64,000 nucleotides of DNA from CAVWQV01 sp963757115 (GCA_963757115.1 CAVWQV010000011.1:1-64000), one strand, 5' to 3'; shown: positions 8,740 to 17,932, counted from the first letter of the stretch. The notes: generated from the letters alone by a model not told the origin. Program-made: numbers and translations.

Positions 8740-9945
8740 ATGACATGGACCGCCGGCACGGCATCAGCGGACGAGTCGCCAATCCTGCATGCGGTCATCG
8801 CCCTGGCGCCGCAGATTGCAGCCGCAGGCGAAGAGATCGAGCAGGCACGCCGTATACCACCGTCCATCGCCAATGCGATGAAAGACGCCGGCATCTTCAG
8901 CATGGCGATGCCGCGCGCCTGGGATGGTCCGGAACTGGATCCATTGACGCAGTTCCGCGTGATCGAGACATTGGCCATGGCTGACGGATCAGTCGGCTGG
9001 TGCGCCATGATCGGCTGTGACAGCGGCTATCTCAGCGCATTTCTTGATCAGGACGTGGCGCGTGCGATGTATCCCGACATCCGGGTCGCCACCGGCGCCG
9101 CCGCCACGCCAACCGGAAAAGCCATCCGCGTGCCGGGCGGCTATCGTGTTGAGGGACGGTTCCCGTTCGTCAGCGGCTGCCATCACAGCGAGTGGGTATG
9201 GCTTGGCTGCATTGTCCATCACGATGGTGCGCCGCGCGCGGATGCGAAGGGTGTGCCAGAAACCCGGCAGTGCTTTCTCAAGGTATCGCAGTGCGAAATC
9301 CTCGACACCTGGTACACAACGGGGCTGCGCGGCACGGGCAGCAACGACATCCTCGTGCGCGACGTCTTTGTCCCGGAGGAGCAGACCTTCAGCTTCCAGG
9401 ACCCGGCGCTGGTCAAGCGGCCCGGCCCACTGCACGCGTTCCCCTATCTGTTCATTGCCAAGGGACCGGCCGCGGCTCTTGGCATTGCCCGCCATGCGGT
9501 TGACGCGCTGATCGAGAACGCCACGACAAGACCCGCCCGCCGATATACGCTCGGCGATCGTCTTGAGGCGCCCAAGGTACTGCGTGACGAGGTCTTTGTT
9601 CAGGAAGCGGTCGGACGGGCCGATACGCTGCTAGCCTCCGCCCGCGCCTATTACTTCGATGAGATGGGGGCGCTGTGGGCGACACTGGTTGCCGGCAAGC
9701 CGCCATCGGACATGCAACTGGCCCGGTTTACCACGGCTCATGCTCACGTCATTGGGGCATGTGTGGATGTCGTACAGCTTGCCTACAAAGCTGCCGGGGG
9801 GACCGCAGCGTACGCGAAAGGACCGTTCGATCGTTGTCTGCGCGACATCCTGACGATGAACCAGCACGTGGCGGGAACGCTGCGCACCTATGAGATGGCC
9901 GGGCGCCTGCTGTTCGGGCTGGAACCGCTGCGATGGCTGTTCTGA
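8740..9945 (+). CDS. Acyl-CoA-dehydrogenase-fold flavin-dependent monooxygenase
   Basis: 401 residues from the ATG at 8740, which follows TTGGGGG; the frame is open back to 8659 without a better start. N-terminal helical domain, beta domain (FPFVSGCHHSEWVWLG, DTWYTTGLRGTGSNDI) and C-terminal helical domain (PAAALGIARHAVDALI, VVQLAYKAAGGTAAY, CLRDILTMNQH). GTGSNDI and the His-containing C-terminal helix fit the HpaB/C2 oxygenase and pigment-production hydroxylase group better than true acyl-CoA dehydrogenases, which need a catalytic Glu. Such enzymes hydroxylate aromatic substrates using reduced flavin from a partner reductase, not found in this window. Paralogous to the broken gene at 1-1051. 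Confidence 0.88.
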   Translation: MTWTAGTASADESPILHAVIALAPQIAAAGEEIEQARRIPPSIANAMKDAGIFSMAMPRAWDGPELDPLTQFRVIETLAMADGSVGWCAMIGCDSGYLSAFLDQDVARAMYPDIRVATGAAATPTGKAIRVPGGYRVEGRFPFVSGCHHSEWVWLGCIVHHDGAPRADAKGVPETRQCFLKVSQCEILDTWYTTGLRGTGSNDILVRDVFVPEEQTFSFQDPALVKRPGPLHAFPYLFIAKGPAAALGIARHAVDALIENATTRPARRYTLGDRLEAPKVLRDEVFVQEAVGRADTLLASARAYYFDEMGALWATLVAGKPPSDMQLARFTTAHAHVIGACVDVVQLAYKAAGGTAAYAKGPFDRCLRDILTMNQHVAGTLRTYEMAGRLLFGLEPLRWLF

Positions 9946-10660
9946 ATGGCCGCAGACCGAAGTGTCACGGCCCTACTCGCGAGTTTGGCCGAATGGTGGC
10001 TACCGAAGAACAAATCCCCGTCTAGAATATGGTGATCGCCGGGTGATCAGCGGCATTATCCACGTGCTGAAATCGGGCTGTAATCGGTGCCGAAAAGCTT
10101 CACCGGCTCAGTTTGGCGAGCGAAGCCTTTGCTTTCCTCGCGGGGCCGTGTCGAATCCCTCAGTGAACCAGTTATATACCGGCTCAAGCAGCCCCCGGGC
10201 TTGGGGCCTCGCTGAGATCCATTAATTGTTCCAAGACTGGTCCAACCGCCGCGCCTCGGCCTTGCCGCGCCGCCCTAGCTTGCCAGATAAGGGTTCGCGA
10301 CGTCCGGCCTGCAACCCTTGAACACGTGCTTTCAGACGGAAGGTCTCGTTCCAATTACGCGAGCCAACGCTGAGCCAGTTGAACGGTTCTGTTATCCACG
10401 TCTGGCAGGCCGTGAGGGAGGGAAAGCGGTCTGAACGGAGGGCTCGCGCATCCGGGCGCGCTTGGTTCACGACTTTCGTTGTGTGTGCTCGCCTTACGCC
10501 AGGGCTCTGCGTTGTAGGACGATCAAACATCATCACCTTGATCGAACAGGAGGTGACTTGGAGCCGTCCGGTTTGACGGCCAGTTCCGACCTTACCTGGA
10601 CATACAAATCGTAGCCCGATAGCGTTCTGCTTCCGGTAGCACCAAGCCGAAGGCTGGGCG
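9946..10660. other. Long non-coding stretch with an IS5-like scrap
   Basis: About 715 bases without an intact gene. Apart from the short transposase remnant at 10025-10081 I can identify nothing in it. It directly precedes the large cyclase gene and may include its promoter, but no clear -35/-10 pair stands out. Confidence 0.5.
10025..10081 (+). mobile_element. IS5-like transposase scrap
   Basis: Nineteen codons read EYGDRRVISGIIHVLKSGC, matching the conserved DDRRVISGIIHVL-SGC-W block near the N-terminus of IS5/DUF4096-type transposases. Both flanks lack further similarity in any frame. It differs from the full IS5-family transposase at 15931, so it represents another element. Confidence 0.55.
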
Positions 10661-13600
10661 ATGGACGTTGGAAGCTGGCTGAAGAGCCTGGGCCTTGGCC
10701 AATACGAGGCGACATTCCGCGAGAATGACGTCGGTGCCGAACTCCTGCCCAATCTGACCGCCGACGACCTCAAAGAGATCGGTGTCACCTCCTTCGGGCA
10801 CCGCCGCCAACTACTGGAAGCGATCGCTGCGTTACGCTCCAAAGATGCGCCGGCGGATGATCCCGTTCGGTTTTCAATCCAGCCCGACAGAGAGCGCCAG
10901 TTCGGCTGGAACCAATGCTGAACGCCGCCCGCTCAGCGTGATGTTCTGCGATCTTATCGGCTCCACCGCACTCTCCGCCCAGCTCGATCCCGAGGACCTG
11001 GGCGAGATCATCCGCAGCTACCAGGCCCGGGTCGCCGCGACCATCAAGCAATTCGACGGCTTCATCGCGAGCTACGTGGGCGACGGCGTGCTGATCTATT
11101 TCGGCTGGCCGCAGGCGCATGAACTTGACGCCGAACGCGCCGTGCGGGCTGGACTTGCTGTCGCCGCCGCGGTCAGCGAGGCCCCAGTGGCTGGGCAAAT
11201 GCTGCAGGTCCGCATCGGCATCGCGTCAGGGCTGGTGGTGGTCGGCGAGCCAATCGGGTCGGGTGACTCGCGCCAGCAAACAGCGATGGGCGAGACGCCG
11301 AACCGTGCCGCCCGGCTGCAAAGCCTGGCTGGGCCCAATCAGGTCGTGATCGACGCGGCCATCCGCCGTCAAATTGGCGGCCTGTTTGAATGCCGGGAGC
11401 TCGGCACGATTGAGCTCAAGGGCCTGCCGACGCCGGTGCCTGCCTGGCAGGTGGTCTCGGAGAATCGTGCGCTGGGCCAGTTCGAGGCGCTGCGATCCGG
11501 CCGCACACCCCTGGTCGGGCGCGAAGAGGAGGTCGGCCTGCTGCTGCGCCGCTGGACGCAGGCGAAGAGCGGCAGCGGCAAGGTGGTGCTGATCTCGGCC
11601 GAACCGGGCGGAGGCAAGTCCCGCCTGGCCGAGGCGCTGGCGGAGCGGATTGCGGCTGAACCGCATGTCCGGCTGCGCTATTTCTGCTCGCCGCACCACC
11701 AGGACAGCGCACTCTATCCGGTGATCGCGCAGATGGAGCGAGCGGCTGGCTTTGCCCATGGGGACACGCCCGCGGTCAGGCTGGCGAAGCTGCAAGCGTT
11801 GCTGGCTGCCACCGAACCGCCGAATGAAGACGTGGCACTGATCGCGGAGCTGCATGGGCTGCCATCGGCCGATCTCGCGCCGCGCATGGATCTCACGCCA
11901 CAGCGGCGGAAGGAGAAGACGTTCGAGGCGCTGCTGCGCCAGCTTGATGGTCTGGCGCGGCAGGGCCCGATGCTGATGCTGTTCGACGACCTGCACTGGA
12001 TCGACCCGAGCTCGCGCGAGCTGCTGGACCGCGTGGTCGAGCGGGTTGCGGACTGGCCGGTGCTGCTGCTGGCACTGTTCCGCCCGGAGTTCCAGCCGCC
12101 GTGGGTCGGGCAGCCGCAGGTAACGATGCTGACCTTGGCGCGGCTTGACCGGCGCGACACGGCGGCGATGGTCGCCAGCATCTCCGGCGATGCCGCCGTT
12201 GTCGCCTGAGATCATGGCGGAGATTGCCGAGCGCACCGATGGCGTGCCGCTGTTCATTGAGGAACTGACCAAGGCGGTGCTCGAGTCCAGCGAGCAGGCG
12301 GCGAGCACGTTGTCATCCATGCCGAGACCGTCATTGTCGGTGCCTGCCACCCTGCACGCTTCGCTGGTGGCGCGGCTTGACAGGCTCGGGCCAGCCGCCA
12401 AGGAGGTTGCCCAGACAGGCGCGGCGATCGGCCGCGAGTTCGGTTACGATCTGCTTGCCCCGATCAGCGGCCTGCCTGAGGACGCATTGCGCGACGCACT
12501 GGATCGTTTGGCTGCCTCCGGGCTCGTGTTCGCGCGCGGAACGCCACCGCACTCCAGCTACATGTTCAAGCACGCGCTTGTGCAGGACGCCGCCTACGGA
12601 ACCTTGTTGCGGAACCGGCGTCAGCAGCTGCACGCAACGTATCGTCGCGATCCTCGAAGAGCGAGTTCGCGGAGATCGCGTTGGCTCAGCCGGGGCTCCT
12701 GGCCCAGCACTGCACGAACGCCGGGCTGGCAGAGAAGGCAGTTGCATACTGGCTGAAAGCTGGGCGGCAATCGCTGGCGCGCTCGGCGATGGCAGAGGGT
12801 GTTGCACAGCTACGGAAGGGATTGGAGGTCCTGGGCGAGCTGCCCGACAATCATTGGCGGCAGCTCCAAGAGCTGGAGCTGCAACGAGAGCTCGGACCGG
12901 CTCTTGCCGCCACCAAGGGCTATGCTGCAGCTGACGTAGCCGACACCCTTGCCCGAGCCCGCGAGCTGGCCCAGCAGCTCGATAAACCTGACGATCTGAT
13001 CCCGTTAACACACATGCAGTGGCAACTTCATCTCGTCCGATCCGAGTTTAAGCTTGCTTTGTCGTTCGGAATGCAGATTGAAGAAGTCGGTAACGCCCGG
13101 AAAGACGTTGCAGCGCAGTTGCTGGGTCTTCGAGCACAAGCGCTCACCCACTTTCACACTGGGCGATTTGCGCTCGCGCGCATGCTTTTCGAACGATGTG
13201 CCGGCCTGGCTGATCCCGCGCACCGTGCCATTGGCAAGGGACTTGCCGAAGATCCTCATGCCACCAGGCTTGTCCAGTTTGCGCAGACTCTAGCTTGTCT
13301 GGGCTATCTTGATCAGGCAGAGGCGCAGATCAACGAGGCGAAATTTGAAGCTTGCCGGCTCAGGCACGCCCACACGTCGGCAAACGTTTTGGGGACGGCG
13401 TGCTTCACGGACACGACCATGCGATCGTCCAAGCTACTGCAGCGCGCCGAAGAACTTATTGCTTTGTCAACCGAGCACGGTCTGCCGCATTGGTACAGAT
13501 TGGGATTGACCGCCCGCGGCTACGCATTGGTTTTCACGGGACGAGCGCGCGAAGCTCTATCGCCGCTCACTGAATCTCTTGCCATTGCCCGGGCCGCCGG

Positions 13601-14012
13601 AGCTGTGGCGGGTGTGTCGAGAAACTTCATCGCGCTGGCTGAGTCGCACCGTATGCTCGGACAATGGTCCGAGGCGTCGAACTCCCTGACGGAAGCCGAG
13701 CGCCTCATTGAGGCCACCGACGGGCGGCAACCAGAAGCCGAACTACATCTTGCGCGGGCCAATCTGGCTGCTTGCACCGACGATCAGTCGGCAGCAGAGG
13801 TAAGTTCCCGCCGGGCGCTGGCGATTGCTAGGGCGCAGGATGCAAAGCTCTACGAACTACGTGCCGCAACCCATCTTGCCGCGATGCTGCACAAAAGGGG
13901 CAAGGGCGCGGAAGCGCGGGCGCTGCTCGCGCCCATCTACGGCTGGTTCACCGAAGGCTTCGATGCGCCGGACCTGAAGGACGCGAAGGCGCTGCTGGAT
14001 GAGCTGGCTTGA
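10661..14012 (+). CDS. SAM domain / class III cyclase / AAA ATPase / TPR signalling protein (frameshifted)
   Basis: About 1,110 residues when frames are joined. N-terminal SAM domain (WLKSLGLGQYEATFREND, about 1-65). Class III cyclase domain (VMFCDLIGSTALSAQLDPED, GDGVLIYFGWPQ, TPNRAARLQ). STAND/AAA ATPase with Walker A EPGGGKSRLAEAL and Walker B MLMLFDDLHWID, then ERTDGVPLFIEELTKAVLE and FKHALVQDAAYGTLLR. From about 12690 to 14012 come TPR-like helices (MAQPGLLAQHC to LLDELA). This architecture is known in Rhizobiales as large adenylate/guanylate cyclase proteins. Frames change near 10905, 12190, 12635 and 12665; at 12190 and 12665 removing one base restores the protein. Cytosolic; ligand unknown. 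Confidence 0.85.
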
Positions 14013-14241
14013 GCGGACATGTGAGCGCCTTCGACAGTTCGTCGACCAAATACGCTTTTATAGCGGCGGCCCATCATTGCTTGCGGGTGCCGCCCCCCGG
14101 CGCAATCCTCCACGTTTTGGCCGACTTCCGGCCTACCTGTCGGCTAAATCTATCAATCTCGTGACCGGGGTCACACAGTTCGGGCAAGGGCCCGGCTATT
14201 TGCTGCGCACGATGAAAGTCCAGAAGGACAGGAGAACTCGG

Positions 14242-14655
14242 ATGCGCAAAACCCTCTTCGCCGCTGCCCTGCTTGGTTTCGGCTTGACCGCCGGGATCGC
14301 GTCAGTCCGGTCCGCCAACGACACCCTGCGGCTCGACAACAGCTACATCGTCGCCACCGGCGTCCCCCAGGCCGTATACGACAGCAGCCAGCCGCACCCC
14401 CAGTTCCTGGCACAGGGAGTGCCGGGGTCGGTCTACCGGAGCGGGCAGCCGCATCCGCAGTTCGCTCAGGGTCTTCCGGCAGCCGTCTATGAGGGCAGCC
14501 AGCCGAACCCCCGTCTTGCGCAAGGAATGCCGGCATCGGTCTATAAGAGCAGCCAGGCAAATCCGCAGTTCGCGCAGAACGTTCCGGCCGCCATCTATAA
14601 CAGCAGCCAGCCGCATCCGCGCTTCGACTCCACGGCCAATTCGGCCGTCGGCTAG
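14242..14655 (+). CDS. Exported tandem-repeat peptide protein
   Basis: 137 residues from the ATG at 14242, preceded by GGACAGGAG. Residues 1-24 are a signal peptide (MRKTLFAAALLGFGLTAGIA). Residues 40-130 are five tandem repeats of 18-19 residues, consensus G-x-P-x-x-V-Y-x-S-S-Q-P-H-P-Q-F-A-Q; the Pro, Tyr, Ser and Gln positions are kept in all five while the residue after Tyr varies (D, R, E, K, N). No Cys, no membrane segment after the signal. I do not recognise the family. It lies 136 bases upstream of, and in the same direction as, the HEFFH protein at 14792, so the two may be co-transcribed. Confidence 0.8.
   Translation: MRKTLFAAALLGFGLTAGIASVRSANDTLRLDNSYIVATGVPQAVYDSSQPHPQFLAQGVPGSVYRSGQPHPQFAQGLPAAVYEGSQPNPRLAQGMPASVYKSSQANPQFAQNVPAAIYNSSQPHPRFDSTANSAVG
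14359..14631 (+). repeat. Five in-frame tandem repeats (54-57 bp units)
   Basis: Units start at codons 40, 59, 77, 95 and 113 of the exported protein. Each has the core agccagccgcaccc or a close variant (Ser-Gln-Pro-His-Pro) and ends cagttcgcgcag-like. Unit lengths are 57, 54, 54, 54 and 54 bases. Synonymous differences between units show they are not a recent expansion. Confidence 0.8.
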
Positions 14656-14791
14656 CCGAGCGGAAACCAGCTTGGAGCCCCGTGAGGTCCCGCTCACAGC
14701 AGCCGGTCCGATCGCTGGTAAAATCCGCCGCCGCATCCTCCGTCACGCAAGCCGCGCCGTGCAGTCGCGTCCACAGTGAAAGGAGACGTCG

Positions 14792-15319
14792 ATGGCCAAT
14801 TATACGACCAAGCTGGTCGACCACACCGATAAGACCGCCGAAAATCTGCTGAAGGCGATTCTGAAGGATGCGCAGTCGCTGTTCGACGAAGTGTTCGACG
14901 GCACCAAGACGCAAGTCGCCGTGTCCTGGGGTGCGGCCACAGACATCGACAATTACGTCGTCCATTTTGTCGAGGACAAGGCGAACTCCTACCTGCGCAA
15001 GACCTGGCCGCGGATGACGGGAGCCGAGGAGGCCGGCGGGCATACCCACACGGATGGATCGAAGTCAGGCAGCGAAATCTACAAGTACAACGACAGCAGT
15101 CGCTCCCTGTATCGCGGCATGGGCTATGCCAAGCTCATTCTGCACGAGTTCTTCCACAATCAGTTTCCGTTTGTGAAGGAAGACGTGCACGGCAAGTGGG
15201 GGGGCGGCGGGCTGGCGGCCGCCGTCCCGGTGCTGGGCGATCCGCCCACCCGCATCAACGACCGGAACAAGACACTTATTCGCCAAGGGTTCACGGTCAA
15301 GACGACACAGCTTCTGTAG
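14792..15319 (+). CDS. Small putative zinc metallopeptidase (HEFFH)
   Basis: 175 residues; start at 14792 has a strong AAGGAGA site. No signal peptide or membrane segment. Residues 118-122 are H-E-F-F-H, the HExxH zincin motif, within a hydrophobic helix (YAKLILHEFFHNQFPF), and H133 in KEDVHGKWGGGGLA could be a third ligand. The helix before the motif and the glycine-rich loop after it suit a minimal metallopeptidase, but the third ligand is not proven and I know no named family. The gene follows the repeat-peptide gene in the same direction, making that peptide a possible but untested substrate. Confidence 0.65.
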   Translation: MANYTTKLVDHTDKTAENLLKAILKDAQSLFDEVFDGTKTQVAVSWGAATDIDNYVVHFVEDKANSYLRKTWPRMTGAEEAGGHTHTDGSKSGSEIYKYNDSSRSLYRGMGYAKLILHEFFHNQFPFVKEDVHGKWGGGGLAAAVPVLGDPPTRINDRNKTLIRQGFTVKTTQLL

Positions 15320-15630
15320 CCCCGGGTGGCGGCATCTTTGCGGATGCCGCCCTGTGAAACCGCACGCGAATGGAACCCTGCTCTTTTTAAGAAAGCGTCA
15401 TCGGCAGGGGCGTAACCGTGTTCTGGTCAGGCGTAGGGGGGCGCCTCGGGAGATCCAACACGTGGGCCGCCATAGCGAGTCCCAAGCAAGATGCGGCCGC
15501 ACCGCCCGGCTTTTTGGGCCGTCTCCGGCGCCATCGGCGCCACGTGTGCGAGCCAGTCGCGTTTCCCGCTCGCCGACCGTCATCTCGGGCCGGAGCAGTC
15601 CCCAAACGTGATGGCCTTGGGAGCCATGGC
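15320..15630. other. Intergenic region, no gene seen
   Basis: About 310 bases after the HEFFH protein. The frames crossing it are Arg/Pro/Ala-rich without motifs. The downstream boundary is the nuclease fragment that begins somewhere between 15600 and 15680. Confidence 0.4.
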
Positions 15631-15895
15631 GTCCAGGATTTCCCTTGGAAATCTTGGGCAAGATCCGACTAAGGTTGCGGCGTCGCTCGAGCAACGCTTC
15701 GGCGCCCGGTGCGCCGGCTGGATGCAGGGGACCGCTGCCGACTGGGCAATGGAGTCGTTAGGGATTGCCCGCGACTTCGTCTACCAACTCGGCGAGCAGT
15801 CCACGGACGAGCACGATCAGCCGGCCTACAAGCTTACGCCGAGTATCAGCGACAGGCGGATAGCTCGAAATACCTAGTCACGATCACGACGGAGA
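15630..15895 (+). pseudogene. S1/P1 nuclease fragment (3 of 3), C-terminal region
   Basis: Reads VAASLEQRFGARCAGWMQGT, then ADWAMESLGIARDFVYQLGE and STDEHDQPAYKLTP; after a one-base shift the neighbouring frame gives EYQRQADSS. DWA-ES-x-x-ARD is the C-terminal zinc-nuclease helix, and PAY-LTPEY is the family's final segment. No N-terminal part lies nearby. The fragment stops just before the IS5 transposase gene, so the IS insertion or an IS-mediated deletion likely removed its neighbours. Confidence 0.65.
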
Positions 15896-15930
15896 TGATT
15901 CGCTGAGCGCCTTCGATGCGGGAGGCGCGG

Positions 15931-17010
15931 ATGTCGGGTCAGCGAGGCTTCTTCGACATTGACGAGCGCTACGCGGCGTTGTCGGCGGCCGGCGATCCGC
16001 TGCAGCGGTTGGCCTCGGTGGTCGATTTCGAGGTGTTCCGCCCGGTGCTGGATGCGTCGCTCGCGCGTTCGGATGGGGCGAGGGGTGGTCGTCCGCCGTA
16101 CGACGCGGTGCTCATGTTCAAGATCCTGGTGCTGCAGGCGCTGTATAGCCTGTCGGACGAGCAGGCCGAGTTCCAGTTGCGCGACCGGCTGTCGTTCATG
16201 CGCTTCGTCGGTCTCGAACTGCACGAGCCGGTGCCGGACGCCAAGACGGTCTGGCTCTACCGCGAGCAGCTCAAACGGGCGGGCGCGATCGATACGCTGT
16301 TCCGTCGCTTCGACGCGGTGCTCGCAGCCAAGGGGTATCTGGCGATGGGAGGACAGATCATCGACGCCACCCTTGTCGCCGCGCCGAAGCAGAAGCTGAG
16401 CGCGGACGAGAAGGCGGTGATCAAGCAGGGCGGCACGCCACCAGGATGGTCGAAGGCGAAACGCCGGCAGAAGGACCGCGACGCGCGCTGGACGCTGAAG
16501 CGCGGGCGCGCCAAGCCGAAGCCGGAAGACGGCGCCGCTCGCACCGGGGTGGAGATCGCGGTGCCGGTGTTCGGCTACAAGTCGCATCTCAACATCGACC
16601 GCCGGCACGGCCTGATCCGCGCCTGGTCGGTGACCGACGCCGCCGCGCACGACAGCCGCAGCTTGCCGGACCTGCTCGATGCGGCGAACACCGCGAGCGG
16701 CGTGTGGGCGGACACCGCCTATCGGACCAAGCGGAACCTGGAGACGCTGCAACGGCGCGGATTGCGCGAGCGCATCCAGTTCCGCCGGCCGCCGCGGCGT
16801 CGGCTTTCCGGGCTGCGCGCTCGCGCGAACACCGCACGGGCTCGGGTGCGTTCCGCCATCGAGCACGTGTTTGCCCGGCAGAAGCACCGGATGGCGTTGT
16901 TCGTCCGCACCATCGGGCTCGCGCGCGCTCGGGTGAAGATCGGACTGGCCAACCTGGCCTACAATCTCACCCGGCTGGCCTGGCTCGACGCCCGAGCTGC
17001 GCCCGCATAG
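15931..17010 (+). CDS. IS5-family transposase (complete)
   Basis: 359 residues from the ATG at 15931 (GGGAGG before it; an ATG at 15916 is less well placed). Features: MSGQRGFFDIDERYAALSAA, GGRPPYDAVLMFKILVLQAL, then the DDE residues in GGQIIDATLVAAPKQK, SGVWADTAYRT and RSAIEHVFARQKHRM. The basic insert KAKRRQKDRDARWTLKRGRA is usual for this IS5 subgroup. The frame is unbroken, so the element may still be active. I could not define its terminal inverted repeats by eye. It lies between a nuclease C-terminal fragment and a methyltransferase C-terminal fragment that converge on it. Confidence 0.93.
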   Translation: MSGQRGFFDIDERYAALSAAGDPLQRLASVVDFEVFRPVLDASLARSDGARGGRPPYDAVLMFKILVLQALYSLSDEQAEFQLRDRLSFMRFVGLELHEPVPDAKTVWLYREQLKRAGAIDTLFRRFDAVLAAKGYLAMGGQIIDATLVAAPKQKLSADEKAVIKQGGTPPGWSKAKRRQKDRDARWTLKRGRAKPKPEDGAARTGVEIAVPVFGYKSHLNIDRRHGLIRAWSVTDAAAHDSRSLPDLLDAANTASGVWADTAYRTKRNLETLQRRGLRERIQFRRPPRRRLSGLRARANTARARVRSAIEHVFARQKHRMALFVRTIGLARARVKIGLANLAYNLTRLAWLDARAAPA

Positions 17011-17034
17011 CCGGACAACCCACCGGCCCAGCGC

Positions 17035-17703
17035 TCAACCAGGCCGGCCCAGATGCTTTCGGACGGCTCCAATCGGACGCACGCGTCTCATTGACCTCGC
17101 TCGCATAACCGACGGCGTACTTCGATCTATCCCGATGCCTGCGTGCCCAAGGCTGCGCGGCGGCGACCAGCGTTGTGCCCGTCCCCATAAACGGATCCAG
17201 CACCAGGCATCCTTCGCGCCCATGCAGCTTGAGACAACGGAGGGGCAGCCCGACCGGGAAGCCGGCCGGGTGATCGAACTTCTCCGTCTTGGATTGGACT
17301 GTCTCGTAGGGGATGAACCACACGTTGCCAGCGCATCGCCGGTCCTGCTGGTGTCCCCGGCGTGCGATGTTGGACTTGTCTTTGAACGGCACTCCGACGG
17401 CAAGACAGTCGATCTCGACCGCGCCCGCCTTGGTGAACTGGAACACGGCTTCGTGGTTCTGATTGAGAAAGCGGCGGCTGGTGATCGGCGCTTGAAGTGC
17501 CCCACCGTGTCGTCGCCGATGCTGATCGACTTGACCCAGGTGATGTGGTTCTGCAGGACGAACTCCGGCGACCGAAGCCGGATGTCGGCGCCGTCCGAAC
17601 CGACCTTAACTCCCTCGACTAAGAGTTGGACGGTTTGTGCTTGCTCGGCGTCCAGAGCCGTTCGCCTGAGTTCGCCAACATCCCCGCTCAGAAGTGGGGA
17701 CAT
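17035..17703 (-). pseudogene. Site-specific DNA methyltransferase, C-terminal remnant
   Basis: The minus strand reads LRSPEFVLQNHITWVKSISI then GHF, and after a one-base shift near 17495 TSRRFLNQNHEAVFQFTKAG, LAVGVPFKDKSNIARRG, DRRCAGNVWFIPYETV, and the SAM-binding motif LDPFMGTGTTLVAA, with further shifts near 17110-17140. This order, with the F-x-G-x-G motif at the C-terminal end, fits beta-class N6-adenine/N4-cytosine methyltransferases. The N-terminal catalytic DPPY/SPPY half is missing, so it cannot be active. No restriction endonuclease is nearby. Confidence 0.75.
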
Positions 17704-17757
17704 AAGTGGGGAGACCCGGGACTTCCGACCGTAACCACTTGAAAAAAAGGGATTAAT

Positions 17758-17850
17758 TGGCGGAGGGGATGGGATTCGAACCCACGGTACGGGTTGACCC
17801 CGTACAACGGTTTAGCAAACCGCCGCCTTCAGCCACTCGGCCACCCCTCC
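17758..17850 (-). tRNA. tRNA-Ser (GCT anticodon)
   Basis: The minus strand begins GGAGGGGTGGCCGAGTGGCT. The anticodon loop TTTGCTAAA holds GCT, reading serine AGC/AGU codons. A long variable arm (TTGTACGGGGTCAACCCGTAC) as in all class II tRNAs is followed by the T arm GGGTTCGAATCCC. The acceptor stem GGAGGGG pairs with CCCCTCC; G is the discriminator and CCA is encoded at 17760-17758. A run of seven T follows at about 17749-17743. Confidence 0.97.
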
Positions 17851-17932
17851 GCCGGAGTGCAGCCGCCCGGTTGCCCGGCCGGACACGGCGTTTGCGACGC
17901 CGCTTCTAGGGCCTCGCCGCCGCAGCGTCAAA

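Noticed and set aside
10130..10170. Possible tRNA-like 3' end (gtgtcgaatccctc)
   Set aside because: No T-loop TTC, no acceptor or anticodon stem could be folded around it.
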